Origin: Anaerocolumna sp.
Lineage (GTDB): Bacteria; Bacillota; Clostridia; Lachnospirales; Lachnospiraceae
NCBI GenBank assembly: GCA_029239975.1
Contig: JARBTX010000008.1
Span: forward strand, 1 to 64,000
Length of the DNA: 64,000 bases
Direction: 5' to 3'
The stretch's first letter is position 1. Every line of letters starts with the position of its first letter. A program made the translations under genes and the position numbers. Below, piece by piece: positions 1 through 8,440 of this stretch. The notes under the pieces were generated by a model. The model made no database searches. It saw only the letters and a program-made list of their open reading frames with translations, and had not been told where the DNA came from.

Positions 1-189
1 ATACAGTGTATAAAATCAAGGTACTAGTTAAGTGAAAGTGTCCAAAAATTAGGTGCCTTTCTTTTTTTAAATGTCCTTGACAAGGGGTACAGTTCATTTC
101 ACTCCCTTTTATTTTCATTCTCTTTTATTTTCACTCTCTTTTATTTTCATTCTCTTGTTATTCTTTATAAATGTATCTGTCATAATAGA

Positions 190-1185
190 TTACCTATTAT
201 GTTTGTGGTTACTTGTTTTTTCAGAATAAATACGTTCTACAACATTTCCGATATCATCTTCTTCAATCGAAATATCGCTAAATTCGTATTTATTTAATAA
301 ATCACGCAACAACTGCCCGGATTGTTCTTTTTCTACCATAAATGAAAGCTTATATGGACTTTCTTCTAATACCTGACACGACGAAGGCAATAAAAGACTT
401 GTTTCTCTCTCAAGTGAAATAGTTACTTTCTTATGTGTTTGATATTGATCAAATAATCCATTAGTTTCTCCGTCATATATTTTAGTACCATTATTAACAA
501 CAACACATCTTTTACAAAGGCTTTTTATATCATCCATATAATGAGATGTTAATACAATTGTTGTTCCTTTTGTTTCATTCACTTCTTTTAAAAATCTACG
601 AATTTGCTTTTGTGCTACTGCATCTAACCCTATAGTTGGTTCATCTAAGAATAGTAATTTGGGATTATGTAGTAATGCTACGATTAATTCCATCTTCATT
701 CTCTCACCCAATGAAAGAGTTCGAACCTGTACATCTAGATACTCCGATACTTGAAATAGATGAATAAAATACTCTAGATTCTCCTTATATTCATCATCTG
801 GAATATCATACAGTTCTTTAAATAGTAGAAATGTATCTGCTGCTGTTAATTCAAAAAACAGTTGACTTTTTTGACCCATTACTACTGCATATTGTTTTTT
901 AAATGCATTTTCAAGTTTATTCGGATAATATCCTAATACAGAAATCTCACCAGAAGTTGGAGCAATAATACCTGTAAACATTTTAACTAGAGTTGTCTTC
1001 CCAGCACCATTTGGACCAATTAAACCAATGAACTCCCCTTCTTTAATGGTTAAATCAAATTGTGTTACAGCATCTTTTTTTACAAACTCTCGTTTAAACA
1101 AACTTTTAATACTTCCCTTTAACCCAGCTTCTTTTTTATATCTCATATATGACTTTGTTAACTGCTTCGTTTCAATTACATTCAT
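190..1185 (-). CDS. ABC transporter ATP-binding protein
   Basis: Walker A GPNGAGKTT, signature LSLGERMK, Walker B LLFLDEPT in ORF; SD TAAGGAG upstream. Confidence 0.9.
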   Translation of the reverse strand: MNVIETKQLTKSYMRYKKEAGLKGSIKSLFKREFVKKDAVTQFDLTIKEGEFIGLIGPNGAGKTTLVKMFTGIIAPTSGEISVLGYYPNKLENAFKKQYAVVMGQKSQLFFELTAADTFLLFKELYDIPDDEYKENLEYFIHLFQVSEYLDVQVRTLSLGERMKMELIVALLHNPKLLFLDEPTIGLDAVAQKQIRRFLKEVNETKGTTIVLTSHYMDDIKSLCKRCVVVNNGTKIYDGETNGLFDQYQTHKKVTISLERETSLLLPSSCQVLEESPYKLSFMVEKEQSGQLLRDLLNKYEFSDISIEEDDIGNVVERIYSEKTSNHKHNR

Positions 1186-1365
1186 TTTATAATCTCCTTA
1201 AGATAAAATTATTACGTATTGATTAAATATAAATAAGCCCACTACTAGACAATCTACCTTCATATAGATATTGAAATAGCTGGTAAGTAAAACTGCTATG
1301 AAATACTCAATATCAATATGGACATAGTAATCCCGTGGGCTTTCAAAATTGATATAGACCTAGAA

Positions 1366-1672
1366 AAAGCGTGGCAAACTTAAGCCACGCTTTAAACTCA
1401 AACGAAATAGTTATAAGTCTAATATCACAAGGTTTTGTAAGTCTGTAAGGCAGATGTCATTAGGCCTTTGTAAATGCCTAAAAGAGTGCAAAAACCAAGC
1501 TTATAAAACATATAAGCTATTAAATAAATAGGAAAAATTATTCCTATAATTTACTTTGCACACTCAACAACTATTTAGTTGTTATTAATCTCCGATACAT
1601 AAACATTTAACATACAATAACCTTCTCTTTCTTCGTTTTTATGTAACCAAAGCTTCCTAAAAATTTACTTTG
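1366..1672 (-). ncRNA. candidate structured leader RNA or small RNA ending in an intrinsic terminator
   Basis: TTGACA-N17-TAGTAT promoter-like sequence, long-range stem GAGTGTGCAAA/TTTTTGCACTC with two internal hairpins, terminator GCGTGGCTTAAGTTTGCCACGCTTTTT. Confidence 0.5.
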
Positions 1673-1727
1673 ATTAATTGTTATTTATACTACTATTCTT
1701 TACAACATTTGTCAATTATTTTTTCTA

Positions 1728-3089
1728 TTATCTAGTGACATTTCGAACCCATTTATAAGATTTATAGCGTAATGTCGTTAACGGAATTTTAATTACCTCA
1801 TCACTTAATAAGATCATATAAACAATTGGTACTGGCAATTTGAAGATAAACGCAGCTAACCAACCAAGTAAAATAGAACAACCCCACATGGTTGACACAT
1901 CTAGTTTTAATCCAAATTTCGTATCACCACCAGCTCTAAATACACCTACTACCATGGTTGTATTATAGGATTGTGCAATAACAAAGTATGACATAACAAA
2001 CATCATAATATTCATATAGGATCTAGCTTCCCCTGATAACTCCATTTGTCCTCTAACTAATTGTGAAGCTCCAAGAACAACAACGGAACCAATTACACCT
2101 AATACAATACTTAATTTTACAAATCGTTTTGCATACACTTTCGCTAATTCTTCTTTTCTCTCACCAATTGCTTTTCCAATCATAATAGCTGTTGCATTGG
2201 ATAATCCAAAGGCAACTACCATGGCAAGTTGTCTGGTGACTTGTGTCACAGAATTGGCTGCAACAACTGGACTTCCAAGGTGTCCAATAATGGCCGTATT
2301 CATACTGGTTCCAGCTCCCCAAAATAATTCATTTAGCATTACTGGAATCGCATACGTAAAAAAATCTTTCAATAGTAGTTTGTCACTTGCAATTAAATCT
2401 TTCATATGAAATTTAATGGTTTTATTCATAAACTTAGCATAAAACCATACGATAACTAATTCTGTAGCTCTAGCGATTAAGGTAGCTAATGCAGCACCTC
2501 TAATTCCCATTGGTTCTAATCCAAATAAGCCGAAAATAAATATTGCATTTAAAATAACATTAATTATTAATGACACTAAATATACCACTGTTGAAACAAT
2601 AACTCGTTCAACACTACGCATGATGTTAAGGTATATCATGGTGATTGCAATAAAAATATAAGAAATTGCTACTATTCTTAAATACTGTACACCTTTTTCT
2701 ACTACTTCATCTTGTGATGAAAATATTCTCATAATAGGTTCTGTAAATAGATAGGTTGCTACTGTAAATAGAATAGATACCACTAATGCTATACGTAATG
2801 AGATTCCAAGCACTTTTTCAATCGTCCTAATATCTTTTTTCCCCCAATACTGAGCAGTTAACACTGCTGCTCCAGATGTAAGACCAAAAAAGATTAACGT
2901 CATTATAAATTGAACCTGTCCAGCTAAGGAGGATGCTGATAACTCAATCTCACCAACTTTTCCAAGCATGATAACATCGGCTGAACTAACTCCAACATTT
3001 ATTAAGTTTTGTAATGCCATAGGAAGTACAAGCATAAATACCATTTTAAAAAACCGTTTTTTTTCTTCTCTCTCTTCTATAACGTTCAT
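1728..3089 (-). CDS. MATE family efflux transporter
   Basis: 453 aa, multi-pass membrane protein with MATE-like architecture. Confidence 0.88.
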   Translation of the reverse strand: MNVIEEREEKKRFFKMVFMLVLPMALQNLINVGVSSADVIMLGKVGEIELSASSLAGQVQFIMTLIFFGLTSGAAVLTAQYWGKKDIRTIEKVLGISLRIALVVSILFTVATYLFTEPIMRIFSSQDEVVEKGVQYLRIVAISYIFIAITMIYLNIMRSVERVIVSTVVYLVSLIINVILNAIFIFGLFGLEPMGIRGAALATLIARATELVIVWFYAKFMNKTIKFHMKDLIASDKLLLKDFFTYAIPVMLNELFWGAGTSMNTAIIGHLGSPVVAANSVTQVTRQLAMVVAFGLSNATAIMIGKAIGERKEELAKVYAKRFVKLSIVLGVIGSVVVLGASQLVRGQMELSGEARSYMNIMMFVMSYFVIAQSYNTTMVVGVFRAGGDTKFGLKLDVSTMWGCSILLGWLAAFIFKLPVPIVYMILLSDEVIKIPLTTLRYKSYKWVRNVTR

Positions 3090-3250
3090 TGATTACTCCA
3101 ATCTTTAAATTTACACAGGACAAACTCTAGACAAATTAACATGTTTTTAAATAAAAGTCAATGTAGAATATTAACCTTGTTTTTTCACCAAATTTACACC
3201 ATTTGTTCATTACAAAAACACAAATATTTCTTACTATTATGTTATCAATA

Positions 3251-3288
3251 TAGATAATTGCGAAACTATATAGTTTCACAAATACCTA
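3251..3288. mobile_element. 38-bp mini copy of the AATTGCGAAAC palindromic element
   Basis: TAGATAATTGCGAAAC-TATATA-GTTTCACAAATACCTA flanked by ATGTTATCAATA / ATTTTATCAATC. Confidence 0.6.
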
Positions 3289-3318
3289 ATTTTATCAATC
3301 TATAAGAAGGAGAAAACC

Positions 3319-3939
3319 ATGAAAAAAATACATATGCTTATGTTATTTTTAACAGTATGTCTAATAATTCTTACTGTATCAGGATGTTCAAAAAAATCCT
3401 CACAAACGGATAATGATATTATAGCTACTGAAATTGTAGATGAGAGTGAATCAAATACCGTAGATAATAAAGATAGTACAACAGTACAAGGAATTGTTAC
3501 CGCAATTGATGGTAATAACATTACTATAAATGTAATGCCTAGTAGAGGTGATGGTGACAAAGGTAGACCAAGTGACAGACCAGAAAGTGCTCCAAACGGT
3601 GCTAATGGCAACAATGATCCAACATCAAATGGTGACAACACTAGAAAAACACCGGATTCCTTACCAAATGGAACAGATGGAAATGGTGATAGTATAAAAC
3701 AAGGTGATCCGAAGGAATCCCCTAATCAATTTGGTGAAGAAAAGACTATAACAATAACGGATGAAAGTATTATTTCAATCGAAAACGAAGATACAACTAC
3801 AACAGGAGCATTAAAGGATATCACAACAGGTAGTATGATTGCCTTTGAATATACAAAAGATGCAAATGGTAATGATACCTTAAGCGCAATCATAATTAAA
3901 TCTTTTAATAATGCATTCGGTGAGAAAGCCAATAATTGA
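3319..3939 (+). CDS. lipoprotein with low-complexity Gly/Asn/Asp linker
   Basis: signal peptide with lipobox-like VSGC, SD AGAAGGAG; DUF5666-like segments (VQGIVTAIDGNNITI). Confidence 0.7.
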   Translation: MKKIHMLMLFLTVCLIILTVSGCSKKSSQTDNDIIATEIVDESESNTVDNKDSTTVQGIVTAIDGNNITINVMPSRGDGDKGRPSDRPESAPNGANGNNDPTSNGDNTRKTPDSLPNGTDGNGDSIKQGDPKESPNQFGEEKTITITDESIISIENEDTTTTGALKDITTGSMIAFEYTKDANGNDTLSAIIIKSFNNAFGEKANN

Positions 3940-4066
3940 TATTCAAATCTGATATATGATTGATCCTAACAGAATGAAGATAGATATTAAAGATTGATAG
4001 TAAAATATAGGTAATAAAAATAAAATATAGGTAACAAAAATAATATTATTAGAATTTGGCTATAAA

Positions 4067-4113
4067 AATACCTACTATGTATCAAGGAATATATAATACA
4101 TAGTAGGTATTTA
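4067..4113. terminator. bidirectional intrinsic terminator
   Basis: AATACCTACTATGTAT...ATACATAGTAGGTATT stem with U-rich flanks between convergent genes. Confidence 0.8.
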
Positions 4114-4213
4114 TTTTAATAAAGATTTTTACCATGTGAATATCATATTAATTTTGCATCTCTTATACCTATATTATATCCGAGTATACTCTGATTTTTT
4201 GAATTTATAGGTT

Positions 4214-5395
4214 TTATTTATATGATTCTTCTAATATCTTTAAGCAATCCTCTTTCGTTAATGGAACTGGGTCAACTTCAAATAAACCACCCATTGTTTC
4301 ATACGCTTTTACCACATATTTTAGTAAATCATCTTTTTTGACACCGTAATCTGACATCTTAAGCTCAGAAACTCCACATGCTTCTTGTAATTGGGCTAAA
4401 GCATCCACAAAATCCATTGGATCTTTTGCATTTTCTTTACCCAGTGCTTTTGCCATGGAAATCATTCTTTCATTGCATTTTCCAGTATTCGCAAAGTGTG
4501 TATAATAGGCTCTACTAATCATGATTAAGCCAGCGCCATGTGGTAGTTTCGGATGATATGCACTTAACGCATGTTCTAGTGAATGCTCTGATGTACAGCC
4601 AGATGTAGATTCTACCATACCAGATAAGGTATTAGCTAAAGCAACCTCTTCACGAGCTGTTTCGTCTTTTCCATTCTTTACAGCTTTGGCAAGGCTTCTT
4701 CCAATTAGCTCGATGGCTTTTAATGCATACATATCACTCATTACATAAGCTGTTTTATTAAGATATCCTTCTGTACTATGGAATAAAGCATCAAATCCCT
4801 GATATGCTGTTAAATCAGCAGGAACTGTTACCATTAAATCCGGATCCACCACTGATAATACAGGAAATGTTTTTTCGTAACCAAAGCCAATCTTTTCTTC
4901 TGTATCTTCCTTTGTCGTAACCGTCCAAGGATCAATTTCTGTACCTGTTCCAGCAGTTGTTGTAATTGCAACAATAGGTAGCGGATCATTTAATACTGGC
5001 AGTCCTTTTCCACTTCCACCTGAAATATAATCCCAATAATCTCCGTCATTGGTAGCCATAACTGCAATAGACTTTGCTGAATCTATACTGCTACCTCCAC
5101 CAAGTCCAATAACAAAATCACAACTATTTTCTTTGGCAAATGCAGCTCCTTCCATTACATGTGCTTTAATTGGATTTGGTAATATCTTATCAAATACCAC
5201 GGACGCAACACCTGCAAGTTTTAGTTCATTCTCTACTCTCTCAAGGTAACCATTTGCTCTAATGGATTTTCCTGATGTAATAACAATTAATGCTTTTTTA
5301 CCTGGTAATTTTTGATTATGAAGATTACTTAATTGTCCTTTACCAAACAATAATTTAGTTGGTATAAAATAATTAAAATTCATATTTTTCCTCAT
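4214..5395 (-). CDS. iron-containing alcohol dehydrogenase
   Basis: GGGSSIDSAKSIA motif and Fe-ADH metal ligand region EHSLEHALSAYHPKLPHGAGL. Confidence 0.92.
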   Translation of the reverse strand: MRKNMNFNYFIPTKLLFGKGQLSNLHNQKLPGKKALIVITSGKSIRANGYLERVENELKLAGVASVVFDKILPNPIKAHVMEGAAFAKENSCDFVIGLGGGSSIDSAKSIAVMATNDGDYWDYISGGSGKGLPVLNDPLPIVAITTTAGTGTEIDPWTVTTKEDTEEKIGFGYEKTFPVLSVVDPDLMVTVPADLTAYQGFDALFHSTEGYLNKTAYVMSDMYALKAIELIGRSLAKAVKNGKDETAREEVALANTLSGMVESTSGCTSEHSLEHALSAYHPKLPHGAGLIMISRAYYTHFANTGKCNERMISMAKALGKENAKDPMDFVDALAQLQEACGVSELKMSDYGVKKDDLLKYVVKAYETMGGLFEVDPVPLTKEDCLKILEESYK

Positions 5396-5492
5396 TTCTG
5401 CGCTGTTTTATTTTCTTAAAATGTGTTACAGCGCTAACACAATTTTATTTCGTAAAAATTGAAAGTCCCATACCCTAACTTCCTTTTCCAAT

Positions 5493-5523
5493 ATCATACC
5501 CCTTACAGTTAACTCTAGGTCAA
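5493..5523 (-). promoter_or_regulatory. MerR-type promoter with 19-bp spacer for the alcohol dehydrogenase gene
   Basis: TTGACC-tagagttaactgtaagggg(19)-TATGAT on minus strand, dyad CCTAGAGTTAACTgTAaGG in spacer. Confidence 0.65.
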
Positions 5524-5677
5524 GGAAAATGTAAAAATTTTAAGTACTGTTTGTTATTTATTTCGACAATTCAAAAATAGATTGTTGTTTTAACATATTA
5601 TTTAACAATTCTCAAATTATGATATAAATGAAAAATTGTGGAATACTAGTTAAAAATTGATTTGAAAGGAAACTACA

Positions 5678-5932
5678 ATGTCAAAGATAATTATGGGTAT
5701 TAAATTGAAGGAAAGAGTTAAAACAGCTAGTAAAGTTCAGGAATTACTATCAAAATATGGATGTGATATTAGTACTAGGCTAGGACTTCATATTACGTCC
5801 CCAGATGCCTGCAGCCCAAATGGTTTGATCATATTAGAATTTATAGATGACTCAGATGATACAGTGGATAAATTCGAGAAAGAATTAGTTGAAATAGCAG
5901 ATGTAGATATTCAAAAGATGATTTTTAATTAA
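5678..5932 (+). CDS. small conserved protein, possible ACT/ferredoxin-like fold
   Basis: 84 aa ORF with SD GAAAGGA and downstream terminator. Confidence 0.6.
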   Translation: MSKIIMGIKLKERVKTASKVQELLSKYGCDISTRLGLHITSPDACSPNGLIILEFIDDSDDTVDKFEKELVEIADVDIQKMIFN

Positions 5933-5945
5933 TTTGATTTAAAAT

Positions 5946-5972
5946 AGGATTGTTGAGTGTATCAACAATCCT
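5946..5972 (+). terminator. intrinsic terminator
   Basis: AGGATTGTTGA gtgta TCAACAATCCT. Confidence 0.75.
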
Positions 5973-6043
5973 AGGAAAGTTTTTATATATTTATTAGTTA
6001 ATACGGTTTAAATTTAACTAAACCCAAATAATTTTTTATATCT

Positions 6044-7336
6044 TTACATAGAAATCGCTCTACAAGTTTTTTCAATATCTTCATCCGTATGAGCAACTGA
6101 AACAAACATGGCTTCATACTGTGAAGGTGCAATATAAATACCTTGGTCTAACATTCTTCCAAAATAATTGGCGTATTGATTGGTATCGGATGACGTTGCT
6201 GCCTTAAAATCCACAACTATCTCCTTCGTAAAGAAAGCACACAATAAAGAACCTATCTGATTTACCTGTAAACTAACGTTATTTCTGCTACCATATTCTA
6301 TAAAGGCACCTGCAAGTTTCTTTGCCTTATTCTCTAATTCATTATAATAATAAGAATTTCTTTTTAGAATCTCAAGAGTTTTAATGCCTGCTGTGGTTGC
6401 AATTGGATTGCCAGATAGTGTACCTGCTTGGTAAACTGGTCCAACTGGAGATACCATCTCCATAATTTCTCTTCTTCCGCCATAGGCACCAATTGGCATT
6501 CCACCACCCACTATTTTACCAAGGGTTGTAAGATCCGGTTTTATATTATAGTAACCTTGTGCTCCATCTAATCCTAGTCTAAATCCAGTAATTACTTCAT
6601 CAAAGATTAATAAAGCTTCGTTTTCTAATGTAATTTCACGTAAAAAAGGTAAAAATCCATCATCTGGTAATACTACTCCCATATTTGCTGCCACCGGTTC
6701 AACAATGATTGCTGCGATTTTTCCCTTATATCGTTCAAATAATTCACGAACAGAATCATAATCATTATATTCTGCAATTAGTGTATTATCGGTATATGAT
6801 TTCGGTACACCAGCACTGTCTGGTACTGCTTGAGTTAAAGCCGCAGAACCTGCCTTTACAAGTAAACCATCGGAATGGCCATGATAACAACCGCGAAATT
6901 TTATTATCATATCCTTTTTGGTGTAGCCTCTTGCAGTACGGATTGCACTCATAACAGCTTCTGTTCCTGAGCTAACCAATCTAGTCATTTCCATGGAAGG
7001 CATTAAATCTGCGATTAGTTCTGTTAAAATAATCTCTTTTTTGGTAGGCGCTCCAAAGGTTAACCCATCCATAGCAGCCTTTTGTACCGCTTCTATCACT
7101 TCATCGTTAGCATGTCCTAATATACCCGGTCCCCAGGAGCATACATAATCGATATATTCATTACCATCCACATCATAGATTTTACTGCCCTTTGCTTTTT
7201 CTATAAAAAGCGGTGTTCTACCAACAGAACCAAATGCTCGAACGGGGCTATTTACTCCACCTGGCATAAACTGTTTGGCTTTATGAAATAACTCAATAGA
7301 TTTATCATGTATCATTTCTATTTCTCCTTTAACCAA
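6044..7336 (-). CDS. hemL: glutamate-1-semialdehyde 2,1-aminomutase
   Basis: FGAPTKKE, PLP lysine region TTLGKIVGGGMPIGAYGG; true start probably internal Met (MIHDKS). Confidence 0.95.
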   Translation of the reverse strand: MVKGEIEMIHDKSIELFHKAKQFMPGGVNSPVRAFGSVGRTPLFIEKAKGSKIYDVDGNEYIDYVCSWGPGILGHANDEVIEAVQKAAMDGLTFGAPTKKEIILTELIADLMPSMEMTRLVSSGTEAVMSAIRTARGYTKKDMIIKFRGCYHGHSDGLLVKAGSAALTQAVPDSAGVPKSYTDNTLIAEYNDYDSVRELFERYKGKIAAIIVEPVAANMGVVLPDDGFLPFLREITLENEALLIFDEVITGFRLGLDGAQGYYNIKPDLTTLGKIVGGGMPIGAYGGRREIMEMVSPVGPVYQAGTLSGNPIATTAGIKTLEILKRNSYYYNELENKAKKLAGAFIEYGSRNNVSLQVNQIGSLLCAFFTKEIVVDFKAATSSDTNQYANYFGRMLDQGIYIAPSQYEAMFVSVAHTDEDIEKTCRAISM

Positions 7337-8283
7337 TTAGCAACATCCAAAGCGTGATATGTAATAATGATATTGGCTCCTGCACGTTTCATTGCTACCA
7401 TGTTCTCCATTACAATTTTTTTCTCATCAATCCATCCATTGATTGCTGCTGCTTTTACCATTGCATATTCACCACTAACATTATAAGCAGCAATTGGATA
7501 TTCTGTTTCTAATGCAGCGGTTTTAATCACATCAAGATACGCTAATGCTGGTTTCACCATTACAATATCTGCACCCTCATCGATGTCATCCTTAATTTCT
7601 CTTATGGCTTCTTTTACATTTCCATAATCCATCTGGTAAGTTTTACGATCTCCAAAGCTTGGTGCAGAATGTGCAGCATCACGAAATGGTGAATAGTAAC
7701 CAGATGAATACTTAGCACTATACGCCATAATCACGGTATCTATATAATCATGCTCATCAAGTGCTTGTCGGATTGCTCCAATATGTCCATCCATCATATC
7801 CGATGGTGCAATGATATCTGCACCAGATTTTGCACAGGTAACAGCCATCTTGCTTAACAAAGGTAACGTTTCATCATTTAAAACTTTTCCTTCTTTTATA
7901 ACTCCACAATGACCATGGGAAGTATATTCACATAAACAAATATCTGCAATTACAATAAATTCAGGATATTTTGATTTAATAAATCGAATTGCCTTTTGTG
8001 TGATACCATCCATATTATAAGCTTCACTTCCCAATTCATCTTTATGACTTGGAATTCCAAAAATCAGAATACTTTTTACTCCACTATCAAGAATACGAAG
8101 TAATTCTTCTTCTAAGCGATCAAGAGAAAATTGATAGATTCCAAGCATGGAATCAACTGGATTCTTTATATTCTCTCCTTCCATCACAAAGATAGGATAT
8201 ACTAACTCTGATATTTGTAAACTAGTTTCTCTTACTAAACTTCTTATTGTTTCATTTACTCTTAGTCTTCTTCTTCTTTTCAT
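7318..8283 (-). CDS. hemB: delta-aminolevulinic acid dehydratase (porphobilinogen synthase)
   Basis: MVKPALAYLDVI and YNVSGEYAMVKAA motifs. Confidence 0.95.
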   Translation of the reverse strand: MKRRRRLRVNETIRSLVRETSLQISELVYPIFVMEGENIKNPVDSMLGIYQFSLDRLEEELLRILDSGVKSILIFGIPSHKDELGSEAYNMDGITQKAIRFIKSKYPEFIVIADICLCEYTSHGHCGVIKEGKVLNDETLPLLSKMAVTCAKSGADIIAPSDMMDGHIGAIRQALDEHDYIDTVIMAYSAKYSSGYYSPFRDAAHSAPSFGDRKTYQMDYGNVKEAIREIKDDIDEGADIVMVKPALAYLDVIKTAALETEYPIAAYNVSGEYAMVKAAAINGWIDEKKIVMENMVAMKRAGANIIITYHALDVANWLKEK

Positions 8284-8440
8284 AGAACCTCCATATTACC
8301 GAAAACCACAATTTTAGATTTCTATATTTTTAAATGATGTATAACAAATTAAATCACTTTGAGAAATCACATTTATTAGGATACAAGCATATTCAATTTA
8401 CTTACGCACCAAACCTTTGATACCTACTTTTATGTTACTA

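Noticed and set aside
1366-1672. T-box or cobalamin riboswitch upstream of the ABC gene
   Set aside because: No AGGGUGG..CCGCG T-box or B12-box sequence; left as an unclassified structured leader.
3300-3641. Minus-strand ORF of 113 aa opposite the lipoprotein gene
   Set aside because: Fully antisense to a better supported lipoprotein with SD and signal peptide.
6709-6954. Plus-strand 81-aa ORF opposite hemL (and similar antisense ORFs through the hem/cob cluster)
   Set aside because: Antisense to strongly supported enzymes, with no SD or family features.
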